The notes: generated by a model from the sequence alone, not told the origin. A stretch of DNA of 64,000 nucleotides from Nitzschia sp. pyKryTriq1 (GCA_956465555.1 OY101116.1:3472001-3536000); one strand, 5' to 3'. Positions 50,065 to 61,438 are shown, counted from the first letter of the stretch. Made by a program: numbers and translations.

Positions 50065-53000
50065 ATGACTGCCAAAGACGCCGCCTTGGATGAAAAGGCC
50101 ACGCGCATTCGAGATTTGACCAAGTTGATAAATGAGCCCCAGGCCATGTCGTTGAATCTTGAGCATCTGCGTGCCGCTGGAGGCGTCTCGGCCCTCTTGG
50201 AAGTCTTGGGCACCGATCCAGATGGTGGAGTCGCCGATGCTTCGGTCGAGAAGCGCCGTGAACTTTTTGGGTCGAACACGCTCCCTTCGACTCCTCGAAA
50301 GAGCTTCTGGCAGCTCTTTGTAGACACCTTTGATGACGCCACCTTGCAAATCTTGATTGTAGCCGCAATCGTGTCCCTTGTTATTGGAATTTATGACGAC
50401 CCCGCCACTGGTTATGTGGAGGGCATGGCAATCCTCGCTGCTTGTCTCATTGTTTCAGTTGTCACAGCATTGAACGACTACCAGAAGGAATCTCAATTCA
50501 GAGAGCTCAGTGCCGCTAACGATGCCGTGGATGTCGTTGTTGTTCGATCAGGAAAGTTCCATTCTATCCCAGTCGATGATCTTGTGGTGGGAGACCTTGT
50601 TTGTGTGGAAGCAGGAGACAACATCCCTTGTGACGGAGTCGTAGTCACCTACGATGGCTTGGAAGTCGACGAATCTGCTCTGACGGGCGAACCTGAAGAC
50701 ATTGACAAGGACGCCGAAACGGATCCTTTTTTGCTCTCTGGGTGCACTGCTATTGCTGGGTCTGGTCGTTTTGTGGCCATTGCCGTCGGCAAGTATTCCC
50801 AGTGGGGCATGATCAAGAGCAAATTGGAGAAGGAGCAGGAAGAAACCCCACTCCAAGAGAAACTTGATGACATGGCGGCAATGATTGGATATGTCGGTAT
50901 GGGTGCCGCAGCGGCCACCTTCATTGCCATGATGGCAATCAAGATTTTCATCAACCCTGAATATTTGCAGCATATCAGTGTCTTTCATCATGCTCTTGAT
51001 GCCTTTATCATTGGTGTAACAATCGTTGTGGTTGCTGTTCCAGAAGGTCTGCCCTTGGCGGTCACCATCTCTCTCGCGTTTTCGACCAAGAAAATGCTTG
51101 CTGACCAAAATCTCATCCGCCACTTGGCGGCATGTGAGACGATGGGAAATGCCACCAATATCTGCTCCGACAAGACGGGTACCTTGACCGAGAATCGCAT
51201 GACCGTGGTGCGTGGTATTTTTGCCAACCAACGCGATGAGAAGTGTACGGAACCCATCAACATCTCTGAAGAGGCATTGGAAACAATCCTCGAAGGCATC
51301 GCTTGCTGCTCGACTGCTCGTGTCGTGTATCCTGCTCCTCCGAAGGAAACAGCCGTCGACGACGAATTGGCTGTGTACGACGGTCGCCCTCAACTGATTG
51401 GAAACAAAACAGAGGCTGCATTGATCATTCTTGCCCAATCTGATTGGGGTAGTAATGATGTTACGGACATGAGACGTGAGGAGGCTCGTTTTGGTAAGGA
51501 GGACGGAAGCCGCCTTTTTCCATTCTCGAGCAGCCGCAAGCGCATGACTGTTTTGGTTACCAAAAAGAAGCATCCCTGGACACTTTACCACAAGGGTGCT
51601 GCTGAAATCGTTTTGGAAAGCTGCACGACCTACATGGATGTGGATGGATCGGAAAAGAAAATGACCAAAGAGAAACGCGAATATTTCCAAGAAGTCATTC
51701 AAGAGTTCGCCAGTGATGCTCTCCGCTGCGTTGCCTTGGCACACCGAAGTCGAATCGATAAAGTCGCAAAGAATTTGGCCACCATTCATCTGGCAGAATG
51801 TGAGAAGAAGCTTGAAAAGGAATTGTGTTTGGATGCTCTTGTGGGGATTGCCGATCCACTTCGTGAGGACGTTATTGAAGCTGTTGCGACGTGCCAACAC
51901 GCTGGAATTTTCGTCCGAATGGTCACTGGAGATAACCTTGAAACTGCTCGTGCCATTGCCAAACAAGCTGGAATTTTGACTGAAGGTAAGCATTTTGGTT
52001 GACCTCTTTTCCGACATTTTTTATTTTTTATGTTGCACGTTATTTCTGACCCTTTTTCTTCCTGAAGACGGCATTTCCATGACTGGTGAGGAATTCCGAA
52101 AATTGACCCCGGCACAGTTGGACGAAATTCTTCCCAAGCTCCAAGTCCTTGCACGATCCAGTCCGGAAGACAAGCACATGTTGGTTCAGCGTTTGAATGG
52201 TGGTCTCATGCCAGAAACTAAGGAGGCATGGGAGGAAGCACATCCTGGAAGAGATTTCGAGACGGAAAAGGACCTTCTTCTTCCCGGTTACAAGGAAGAA
52301 TGGGACGTTAGTAGAGGCGGTGTTGGGGAAGTCGTCGGCGTCACTGGTGACGGGACCAATGATGGTCCGGCACTGAAAGCAGCAGATGTTGGTCTATCGA
52401 TGGGTCTTTCTGGAACGGATGTTGCCAAGAAGGCCTCAGACATCATTATCATGGACGACAATTTCTCTTCTATTGTCAAGGCTGTGCTTTGGGGGAGATC
52501 GGTTTTCGACAATATTCGAAAGTTCTTGCAATTCCAACTGACTGTCAACGTTGTTGCGTTGACAATTACATTCTTGTCGGCGCTTGTTGGATACAACCCG
52601 CCTCTAAATGCTGTAATGATGCTTTGGGTCAACTTGATCATGGACACGATGGGCGCACTTGCTCTCGGAACAGAACCACCAACCTTGGACCTGTTGGACC
52701 GACGCCCATACAAACGCGATTCCAGTCTCATCAGCCGTCCCATGTGGAGAAATATTTTCATCCAAGCTACCTATCAGCTGTCTCTGCTTGTATTTTTGTT
52801 GGACAAGGGTCCACAGATGTATAACTGCGAAGATGGTTCTTCGCACCACTTCACGATCCTTTTCAATGCGTTCGTGTTCTGTCAGGTCTTCAATGAATTC
52901 AACGCTCGCGAAATCGGTGATATTTTCGATCCATTCAACAATCTCAGCAAATCACCAATGTTCTTGCTGGTAATTGCGTTTACCGTGCTTGCTCAGTGGG

Positions 53001-53278
53001 CCATTGTTGAGTACGGAGGAGATTTCACACAAACGACGCCTTTGTCGTTTTCAGAGTGGAGAAGCACCGTTGGGTATGGCGCCATTTCTATTCCCTTTGG
53101 ATTCATCATGCGCTTGATTCCCGTCAGTGAGGACCCGCACTCGTTCGCTGGTCTTTCCAGAAAGGAGATTGCGAAGAAGGACAACTATTGGCTAAGCGCC
53201 CTGATTTTGGCCCTCCTACCGTTCCTTGCTGCCATCGTGTATCAACTCGCCTATGAAGTCGAGGAGCTCAAGCACTAG
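50065..53278 (+). CDS. P-type Ca2+-ATPase, plasma-membrane (P2B) type
   Basis: Two exons, 50065-51985 and 52068-53278, with an 82-bp GT-AG intron; 1043 residues. It would pump Ca2+ out of the cytosol with ATP. P-type landmarks: TGE (SALTGEPEDIDKD) in the actuator domain; PEGLPLAV in TM4, the calcium-binding kink; phosphorylated D369 in ICSDKTGTLTENR; KGAAEIVLESC in the nucleotide domain; RMVTGDNLETARAIAKQAGI; and the hinge VTGDGTNDGPALKAADVGLS. The C-terminal helices include VNLIMDTMGALALGTEPPT, typical of PMCAs. The N-terminus (LNLEHLRAAGGVSALLEVLG) matches PMCA openings. Unlike animal PMCAs, the tail after the last helix is very short (YEVEELKH), so no C-terminal calmodulin domain is visible. 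Confidence 0.94.
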
Positions 53279-53728
53279 AGGAAAGACGGGAAGACTACAA
53301 AGAGAGCAAATGTGTTCTACTCTATTACTACTAGATCTAGGAAAGCAAAAGGCTGGTCTAATTTATTTTAAAAAGAAAGGAATAACATTGTACCGGTGTA
53401 AGTCCGTGCTCTGACGCAAAGTGTGACGATGCAGCCACAAGAAGCTCTACTACTTACACTACTACTTACACTGCCTATAGGACTATCCTCGCTAGCTAGT
53501 AGTAGTAGTTGTTGTAGGGAGTAGAGAGATCTACTTTTAGAGTAGTGGGCCTCCACAGCAACGGAGAGGGACAGCGAAAGCTATTGTGCCAGCCTCGGAC
53601 AACCGGCAGACAGATACGAAGGCTTGAGGAAAAGGGAATGAACAGGAGTAGAACAAATATGGTGTGGGGGATTTTCTCGTATCGCCATCGTCTGTTTTTT
53701 AGTAAAAAATAGTCATCCGGTAGAGTCA
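53279..53728. other. 3' flank of the ATPase gene
   Basis: TAC/TAG trinucleotide runs at 53315-53340 and 53440-53530. No gene. Confidence 0.4.
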
Positions 53729-54139
53729 TTGTCTGACGTCACTTATTTGACTAATATGACCATAGGAGAATCTCCTTTTCGTCACACTCCCTCTCGCATG
53801 CTCCTTCATGAGCAACCTACCATCGGATCTCTTTCATTCCACAGAGACATGTTTTTGAACCTACCATTACAAGCGGATTTGGAAGCCATTCGGCAACGAC
53901 GACAACTACTGATTGATGAAAATCTACGACGGCAGAATGCAAAAAGACGACACTACGACTACCAGATTGGACAGCAAGTTCTAGTCGAGGACCCAGATGG
54001 AAAGAAGCTTGACTCCAAATCCAAAGGACCCTACGTCGTGCAACACGTACACGCTAATGGTACATTGACCATACAGTGCGCACCATTCGTTACGGAACGA
54101 ATTCATCTTCGCCGAGTTTTTCCCTTTCGAGACCAATGA
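53729..54139 (+). mobile_element. Retroelement relic: integrase C-terminal region (Ty3/Gypsy-like)
   Basis: A fossil fragment of an LTR-retrotransposon pol region. The visible part covers the end of an integrase: a helical stretch with AIRQRRQLLIDENLRRQNAK, then the SH3-like end domain with YDYQIGQQVLVEDPDG, KGPYVVQHVHANGTLTI and ERIHLRRVFPF. Only this part is present; gag, protease, reverse transcriptase and LTRs are not seen on either side. The element is broken and looks old, left as an isolated piece. Family assignment to Ty3/Gypsy is by general resemblance of the end domain; copia-type cannot be fully excluded. Confidence 0.7.
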
Positions 54140-54800
54140 AAGGTTTCTTGAGCGACTAGTACTATTATTTTATAATGGTTCCAAGATCACACCATCATAG
54201 GAGGGAAGAGTGCAGTATCCACGAGGAATTGCCACGTCACACACATGGATACGTTAGGTATATAGTATAAGGAATGAATAGAATATATGCGCGCCAGGCA
54301 GGCCTCGCCGACCGGATCGTTAGCGAGCCGGCGGTCTACTCCCGAGGACTGTCTTGGCTCACAATTCTTATTGAAAATCATATTGTTCTCTAAGGATAGA
54401 GCAAGGTCTCCTTGGTATTTTGTACCGGTATGTGCTTTCGGCAATTTAGACGATGTTTGACAAATGTGACTACTTCGAAGTACGTGCTAACGGTCAAAAA
54501 AACATCAGAATCACATAAGAATCATCTACTACATACTAAAAGCAACGACTATTTTATCACGCTAAAATAAACGCCCATTAATTCGAGGCGGTCAGCTAAA
54601 TAAGCGCCTGTCAGTCTGCTGAATTACCACACACGGCGACAAAAGCGACGACGATTCTCGTAATGACGATCGGACGACGACTCACTCCTCATCGGCGGAA
54701 ATAGCAAGGAGGTAGTAGTCTACCAGTTCTTCATTCCTATCGGAATATTCTGGACTTTAGACAGACCTCATACTGTAGAGTGTATCCTTCTTCTGGCAGA
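54140..54800. other. Spacer between the retroelement relic and the lumenal protein gene
   Basis: AT-rich, with ACCGGATCG and TACCGGTATG words at 54314 and 54423. I see no retroelement terminal repeat or gene. Confidence 0.4.
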
Positions 54801-55502
54801 ATGACATTGAAAGGATTTTTTGTTGTCGTGTTGTCCATTGGGGCCCACGTGGTTCTGGGTTTCACAGCTGCTCCAGCCGCCATCGCCTACAAAGTTCGGA
54901 GATGCGATAGCAATGTGCTTGCAGCCTCGGTAGCCGATGACTTCACGGGCCGTCGAAATGCCCTTGCGAAGGTAGTATCTCTCTTGTTGGTACCAGCACT
55001 CTTGGGCGGAGGCCTTCCAGCGTACGCTGATGTTTCCGATGGAAATGCGCTTCCCGAGGGTGCGGCTCAGTTTGTTCGTGTTGTACGAGCAAAGGAAGAT
55101 TTAATCGTAAGTAGCATGAACTGACCGTGAATTTGTATTCACCCATTATAAGCGGTGCCTCACGCTCAATTATCCTGCGTGAATCCTTTTGCCCAGGCTG
55201 TTTCCAAGAGAGTTTCTGAAGGTGCAAGTGAAATGGATAAAACAGAATGGAATAATGTTGGGCAATTCCTTAGAAGAGTATATGCCGTGGGAGAAGACAT
55301 GAAATCCATGGCAAATGGTTTTGATCCCGAAAAGAAAAAGAAAGCAGCTACTCTGGTTGAAGATCTGAGAAAGTATTCCAAAGCTGCCGATGCTCCCACT
55401 GGTTCTGCGAATGGCCCAGAATTTCTGGCCTACGCCAAAAAGCTCACCGGCATTTTAGACGAATTTCTTGACTTGATGAGCGACGTTCCAGATGAACTTT
55501 AA
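54801..55502 (+). CDS. Thylakoid lumenal Psb31/PsbQ-like photosystem II protein
   Basis: Two exons, 54801-55106 and 55197-55502, with a 90-bp GT-AG intron, phase 0; 203 residues. The leader has three parts: a signal peptide (MTLKGFFVVVLSIGAHVVLG), an F-T-A-A-P plastid junction (GFTAAPAAI), and a second, twin-Arg lumen signal (GRRNALAKVVSLLLVPALLG... ending AYA-DVSDG). The mature part is about 125 residues, Lys-rich and all-helical (KTEWNNVGQFLRRVYAVGED, KKKKAATLVEDLRKYSKAAD, EFLAYAKKLTGILDEFLDLM), as expected for the four-helix bundle of PsbQ-family extrinsic proteins such as diatom Psb31 or PsbQ'. It would stabilise the oxygen-evolving complex. The precise subtype is uncertain by eye. Confidence 0.68.
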
Positions 55503-55574
55503 GATATAGCATTAAACGCATAAGCATATTATCTAAGCTAGTAAAAACTGAAAGGACCACTGGTCGATCATTTC

Positions 55575-57102
55575 TCATGTAGAACTCGCGGTGACTTGAA
55601 CTGTAGATTGCAGCAAGGTTGGATATGCGTTTTCTTTCCAATTGTCACCCCACCGCTTTCGTCCTTCGAGTGCCCGGCTATATCTGCTTAGGTCCCCAAA
55701 AGAATGAGGTTCAAAGCGGGTGGTGTGGTCTTCCAATGTACGTAAAAGCGAGTATAGGTGTTTCTCCAATTGTCCACTCGTTTCGAAGGTTCTCCCATTC
55801 TCGTCATCCAAGACCAGTTCAGAGAGGCACTGAAAGTCCAGAGCACATACTGGCACACGGCATCCAAATAAGTCCAAGACTTTCATAGGTAGATCAATGC
55901 CAGATGTGGAAGTATGTAAGGATATTCCCAAGTCAGCGCACGCCAAGAGTTTGGGATAGTCGACAGGCTCGAGCCACAAAGTTTGTATCGCGACGTGTTT
56001 CAGCTGGAGACGAGATATTCGTTCTAGGTAGTATTCCTTTTGGGGACCTTTACCAGTCACCACGATCAGAACACGCAGAGATGAGTCTGATTCTGTGATT
56101 TGTCGGTCGAGGGAAATGGCGGCCTCCAGCAGTATGCCAAAGTCTTCATCTGACGACCAAGAGGTAGAGCTGGTTATGAGAGCAGGTCTCCCGCGTCGTG
56201 GCACGTACTTTCCATCGGAAGCATCCAACTCCGTTAATATCGTTTGCCTAGTTGGATCGAAAGCAGTGTGCCAGGACGAAGGACATGCGGCACAGATTTC
56301 CGTATGCAGCCGCGTCAATAATTCATGTTGCTCCTGGCAAGATGTGGGCTTGAACATGGCAGGAGGGCAATCGTACAGGACGGATATTCTGCTTTCGGGG
56401 ACATGAAAGTGCGTATGGAGAAATGCCTTCATTGCATTCGTGACACACAAATGGGCAGTGGCTGTAGGGGCCATGATCTGTTCGTACATCCGTGCGATCT
56501 TTGAAAAGGTTGGTTGAGAAAGCATGGAAAAGCCCAAATTGTGCCAGTCAATCACCATAGCGGGACGTTTCCCTCTGACAAAGTGGCAAAAGGAACAATA
56601 GAGATAAACGACTACCAACAAGGGCATTGCTGGAGGATTTTGGACCAAGAGACAATCAACAGGTGCCCCCGACCCCATCGGCACCAAGACCAGCAGGGCG
56701 TAGAAAAGATACAAGCACAAGGAAATAATCCTCCATACCAAGTACACCGGTAGAAACTTCCGGAGTATCTCTGGGGATGGTACCGAGAATCTGACAACAT
56801 TCAATCGCTCAGGTTTACTGCTGAGCGAAGGAATCAACTCGACTCCTTCGTAGCCCACAAGCGAGACGACGTGGCCTTCATCCTGTGTGTACCGTACGTA
56901 CAGAGTACAGAACACCAAAAGTGAGAGTGAATCGTAAATGAAAAGAAGACAATAGCTACTATTAAACGATAAAACTCACCAACAGGGAAGCGGCATGATA
57001 TTGCATTCGTGGCGATCTTCCAACATCGCCAAGAACAATGACGACGAAATGCATTCGCCGTCCAGAAACCTCATTATTGCTCGTATTTTGGTCCGTCGCC
57101 AT
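55575..57102 (-). CDS. ALG1: ALG1, chitobiosyldiphosphodolichol beta-mannosyltransferase
   Basis: Two exons, 57102-56980 and 56882-55575, with a 97-bp GT-AG intron, phase 0; 476 residues. ALG1 adds the first mannose to GlcNAc2-PP-dolichol on the cytosolic face of the ER. Exon 1 carries HFVVIVLGDVGRSPRMQYHA, the family's opening motif. Exon 2 continues DEGHVVSLVGYEGVELIPSL, a membrane helix (WRIISLCLYLFYALLVLVPM), VQNPPAMPLLVVVYLYCSF, VIDWHNLGFSML, and the GT-B end with LITSSTSWSSDEDFGILLEA and LGISLHTSTSGIDLPMKVLD followed by LFGCRVPVCAL, which matches ALG1 well (G-V-D-L-P-M-K-x-V-D-M-F-G). Start chosen as the first ATG of exon 1's frame. Confidence 0.88.
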
Positions 57103-57895
57103 GTTTTGTGTTAAATCCTCGTTGCTTTTCACACCTGTACACGCCTCGTCGCTTTTCACGCATATACACTATTTGTCCCTCTATGTTTCCCAACATTGAT
57201 CGCATGCTACACGTAAATTGTAATGTCTACTGTATGTGTTCGTCTCTCAATGGCTCATGGTCGAAGCATTTTACATACGTGTATTTTTTATTGTATGCTG
57301 TTGGGTTCCGGGGGTTTCGGGGGTCATCGGGGGGGGGGGGGTCGAAGAATCATCACCATCATCATCGATCTGTTGGCGCGAGTTTGCGGCTCGTGGGGCC
57401 CGCCGAGGGCGGCGGGCTTGGCGAGTGCCGGCGCGCGCGCAAAAGACTCATACGACTTCAACTTGGGTTGGGTTGGGGTTGGGGTTGGGGTTGGATGTCG
57501 CTATTCCACCGTACTGTACAGTAAAATTACAGTACCAGCAGGTACCAGTTCGTACCGTGTGTGCCGTCTACCGGTACTGGTACGCAAATACCTGGTACTG
57601 TACAAGTACATGCGTACAGTACCAGGTACGTACCGGTACTGAACGCGCGGTATTACAGTATGCCCGAAGATCGCCGATGAGAGCGACGAACACCGAACCC
57701 ATCACCTCCCACGCCGCCTCCCATCTGCTCCCGCCTCCCGCATGCATCGCTCACCTCTTTACCTTTGAATGTCTTCGAAACTCTCTGCTGATTGCTGAAA
57801 GCTGAAAGCACTTCAACTGACCACTGATATTTGACATTCAACAAGTCTACAGAACCATACTTCATCAAAGGCCAAGGAAAAAGAAAAAGAAAGCC
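57103..57895. repeat. Divergent spacer with G-rich and GTACC tracts
   Basis: A 13-G run at about 57329-57341, then TTGGGTTGGGTTGGGGTTGG and two further GGGGTT units at 57463-57494, and GTACC/ACCGGTACTG words at 57510-57640. Both G-rich blocks could form quadruplexes. No gene supported. Confidence 0.55.
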
Positions 57896-58609
57896 ATGCG
57901 TCCTTACACAAGCCCGTTAAATCTTCTCGTTCTAATGCAAACTTTGGCTCTCTCAGCTAGCTTCGCTCCGTCTTCGACGAGCTACCACACCCGAAGCCTC
58001 AATGATAATTCTTCAATCATCGTCCATGGTACCGTGAGCAACTCTTTGTTTTCCCAGAAGAAAAGTAGCACGATCCTTTTTTCGAAGAAAAAGGGCGCGG
58101 CGACAACTGCCCCTGCCAAAGGCAAAATCCAGGTCAAGTTGCTCAAGCATGTCGCTGGAACGGGTCAAGCCGGCGAGGTTATCATGGTGACGCCCGCATT
58201 TTTCAACAATAAACTTCGACCAACAAAATCGGCTCTAATGATTACGGACGAAGAAGTGACCCGCGAACAAACTGAGGCAGAAAAGAAAGAAGCAGCGGAA
58301 GTGCAAGCAGCGGAAGAACTGCAGGCGAAAATTTCGGAATTGACGTTGAAACTGTCGCGCAAGGCTGGACCAGATGGACAATTGTTCGGTGGAATCAATA
58401 TGAAGATGATCGTTGCGGAAATTCAAACGGCGCTCCAAGACGACATTGACTATTTGAGCCACAAGGGCGTCAAGATAACTGAACTTCTCGATGAGGACGG
58501 TAAAAAGTTGCCAGGAGACATCAAGCACACAGGGAAATTCTCGTCTCGGATCTCTCTTCGCAAGGACATCTCGGCCAAGTTTGATATTATCGTAGAATCT
58601 GAAGAGTAA
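57896..58609 (+). CDS. rpl9: Ribosomal protein bL9, plastid
   Basis: Single exon, 237 residues. The leader MRPYTSPLNLLVLMQTLALS-ASFAPSS contains a textbook ASAFAP-type motif for plastid import. The bL9 domain starts near residue 77: KIQVKLLKHVAGTGQAGEVI, MVTPAFFNNKLRPTKSALM (normal bL9: V-I-L-L-x-D-V-x-x-L-G-x-x-G-x-x-V-x-V-K-x-G-Y-x-R-N-x-L-x-P). The long connecting helix (EEVTREQTEAEKKEAAEVQA) and a globular C-terminal half follow, as in bacterial L9. The usual G-Y-A-R-N is replaced by PAFFNNKL, a divergence seen in nuclear-encoded plastid copies. Confidence 0.88.
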   Translation: MRPYTSPLNLLVLMQTLALSASFAPSSTSYHTRSLNDNSSIIVHGTVSNSLFSQKKSSTILFSKKKGAATTAPAKGKIQVKLLKHVAGTGQAGEVIMVTPAFFNNKLRPTKSALMITDEEVTREQTEAEKKEAAEVQAAEELQAKISELTLKLSRKAGPDGQLFGGINMKMIVAEIQTALQDDIDYLSHKGVKITELLDEDGKKLPGDIKHTGKFSSRISLRKDISAKFDIIVESEE

Positions 58610-58684
58610 GCGGCTTAGGAGTGCGTCTTTACATTTGCCTCCATTGAACGTTTAATATATTGTCTTGTTAGAGTCAAGTGCTAC

Positions 58685-58879
58685 CTACAGAGTACAGCTG
58701 CCATCAGGAGTAGTACCAATCATACTTGTAGTAGTAAGATCATCGCAACGTACCCTCCACCTGTCCACTTTCTTTTGAAACCCCAACAACGTGCCATACT
58801 TCTCATTCAACTCCGTGGCATTCTTCAGACCGAAGATTTCAACGCGACCTCCTTTGGCAAAATTTGTTGGATTTGGCAT
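58685..58879 (-). CDS. 64-residue protein with a KOW/SH3-like motif
   Basis: Complete short frame: MPNPTNFAKGGRVEIFGLKN, ATELNEKYGTLLGFQKKVDR, WRVRCDDLTTTS..., ending CTL and a stop. The block G-x-V-x-I-x-G-L-x-N-A-x-E-L-N-x-K-x-G-T-x-x-G-F...R-W-x-V resembles small beta-barrel segments found in diatom ankyrin and MYND proteins. Here it stands alone and no further exon is evident. It lies tail-to-tail with bL9, 75 bases away. Function unknown; a short peptide from a broken larger gene cannot be ruled out. Confidence 0.5.
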   Translation of the reverse strand: MPNPTNFAKGGRVEIFGLKNATELNEKYGTLLGFQKKVDRWRVRCDDLTTTSMIGTTPDGSCTL

Positions 58880-59524
58880 TTTCGTTTCGTTCGCTCGTCC
58901 GTCCTTCTGCTTCTTATTTTTTGGTTCAAATAATAATAATCTGATCTCGCATAACCATGGCTTTGATGCAACGTAGAAGAGGACAACTCTCTCATTTCAA
59001 GAAAGACCAATGACCATCGCTGATGTGAGTTGAAAGTTGTTGATTCATTATTCTTCTGGTACCATGCAGCAGTAAATGCTGTAGAAAAAACAATGCGAGT
59101 TCCCGCCAAGAAAAAAGAAAACGTGCCCGCCGCGAATTTTCTGCGCAAAATTGAAAATTGGGAGGGAAGATACCTTCCGGGAAAAGACCCCCCCCCAAAA
59201 CGACGCGCTTGACTCGCGCGGATCTCCGATCTTTTGCCCGCCGCATCCACCCATCACTTTTTTGTACCGCGCAGCGAGCGATGACCACCGAACATCACCG
59301 CGCTTACCTTTTTTTTTGTTCTTGAACCGCCGACCACAACAACGCTCCAAACTCCACAAAGAACATCGCTCGAAATACAGCAGCTACCAAAGGTCAGAAG
59401 AAAAGTCAAGCCATTACAGCATACCTTCGAAAAAGTCTTTTGCTGAATACATCAGACATATCGACTGACGACTTCTTCGGCCTCGCGGAGAATTTTTGTC
59501 GTGCCTCGGAATCCAGCACAGAAA
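58880..59524. other. Divergent spacer, no gene supported
   Basis: Two frames on opposite strands at 59030-59360 have no domains. A CCCCCCCC run at 59189-59196 and a T-rich tract at 59309-59318 are the only features. Confidence 0.4.
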
Positions 59525-61438
59525 ATGGTGCCATCATCATGGTTGATGTGTGTGTGGCTCTTCTCGGCGTCCGGGTTTTTGGCCGGTACGAGTAGTAGTT
59601 TTGGTGTGCGGGCATTTAGTGCGCTGCCGATATCCCAGCGACTTCAAAGTCGACCTCAGTTGTTGACCTTGCATCAGTCATCCGCATCCCGCAAGACAGG
59701 TGCCGCGAAAAACAGAAACGGTGGAAAATGGGATCAAAGAAGAGGGACTAAGTCGAACTCGAATAATAGTGGGACGGCCCGCAAAGGACCACCCAAGGAA
59801 GTGGCAGTGCGTCCGGTGTTAACAATATATGAAGAGAATCGGAACGACTACGTAAACCGGCAGAGGCTTGAAAGTTCCATCGGTTGTGAGCATTTTGGGT
59901 CTTGTCCTGGTTGTGTGGTCGAAGAAAATGTTGGAGACGTGGAAATTGTCGAATCTGCCAAACGCTATTTTTCTAGTACGGCGGTCCGACGCAAACGAAT
60001 TGATGTCATAGAAAGTGGAGAAGACTGGGTCGTTGAGGATACAGACGATGGATTTTACAAGGTGGTCGTTCCTTCGGATATTATTCAATGGCGGACCCAG
60101 GCCAAATTGGTCGTTGCACCCAAGTCGTCATCGTGGGCAAAGGATGGATGTCGGTTTGGACTCTATCAGCGAAGATCGCATGATGTCTTGGACATTCCAA
60201 ACTGCAGCGTTCACCATCCGTCTATCAACCAGGCGGTCGAAGTTCTAGAAAAGGCTACCGACCGAGTCGGGACTGCTGCCTATACTGAAGATTCAAGAGA
60301 AGGGGGTCTACGATACGTCCAACTCACAGTCGAGCGGACCACGGGAAAGGTTTGCCTCACACTAGTATGGGCAGCTTCGGATATTAAGTACGCACAGCCT
60401 GCATTGTCGCGTCTTACCAAGGAGCTGACGCGGCTGAATCCCGATTTGTGGCATAGTATGTGGCTACACTGCAATGATGGTGCCGGCAACAACATTTTTA
60501 CGAGAAACCCCAAAAATTGGCATAGGATATCGGGGAACGAATTTCTCCGAGAGCCCATGGCAGTGGGAGATCAAGGATACCTTTTCTTTTCCCCCCTGGC
60601 GTTTCGACAAGGAAATCTTGATGGCTTTGACGTACTGGCCAATGATGTTGCGAGAGCTTTACCAAGTGGAAGCAGAGTTTGTGAATTGTATGCGGGTGTT
60701 GGTCTTTTGGGGATAACTGCGCTAACATATCATGCCAAGTACGGTACACAACCGCTCACATGGGTGCGATGTAGCGATGAAAATCCTGCCAATCCCAGGT
60801 GTTTCTATCGATCAGTGAATACTTTGTAGGTTGATCGTTTCATTTCCAAGGTCGTTTTGTATGTGTTGCGCTGACTGGACTGTCTGACTCATTCAATCCT
60901 TCCTTCCTTCTTTTCACATTATAGACCTGCTTCGATCACCCAATACCAATCGGACAAAAACGGAGGGAAACAAGATATGACCCTAGGAGAACTCATGAAG
61001 ATGATGGAATCGGGAAATGAGGTTGGAAACGAAGACAGGTCAGGGGCACGCATTACCTACACCGTTTCGGATGCAACTGCTGCGTTGAGAGCAGGACAAG
61101 CGTTGGGTGCTTCAGTGCTGGTTGTGGACCCGCCCAGAAAAGGGCTGGAAGATGAAGTCCTGAAGGAGCTATGCAAGCCTTTCAACCCAAATCAACCGTT
61201 CGTGGAAAGCCCAACTCTTTTGGCCTTTTCTGATGAAGCCATGAATTGGACAAATGATGTCCAGACTTTGGTCTATGTCAGCTGTGGTTTTGACGCCTTG
61301 GCTAGGGATTCTGATCGCCTTCTTTCAAGCGGAGGTGGATGGACTTTGGAGAGTGCAACAGGTTATATTCTGTTTCCAGGAAGTAATCATGTCGAAACTC
61401 TATGCATTTTCCAGCGCTCGATACCTGCAGCTCCTTAA
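59525..61438 (+). CDS. RNA m5U methyltransferase, TrmA/RumA family
   Basis: Two exons, 59525-60825 and 60925-61438, with a 99-bp GT-AG intron; 604 residues. The enzyme family methylates uridine C5 in tRNA or rRNA with S-adenosylmethionine. The N-terminus (MVPSSWLMCVWLFSASGFLA) is hydrophobic and followed by a Ser/Arg-rich stretch, pointing to plastid or other organelle import. CEHFGSCPGC recalls the iron-sulfur Cys set of RumA (C-x5-C-x2-C). The core has FYKVVVPSDIIQWRTQAKLV, FRQGNLDGFDVLANDVARAL, the SAM loop VCELYAGVGLLGITALTYHA, then exon 2 with SVLVVDPPRKGLEDEVLKEL and the catalytic Cys in TLVYVSCGFDALARDSDRLL. An insert of about 45 residues separates two of the SAM-domain blocks. RNA target unknown. 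Confidence 0.85.

Noticed and set aside
50548-52017. A 489-codon minus-strand frame opposite the calcium ATPase
   Set aside because: Long only because the codon use of the ATPase suppresses stops on the opposite strand; the plus-strand protein is unmistakable.
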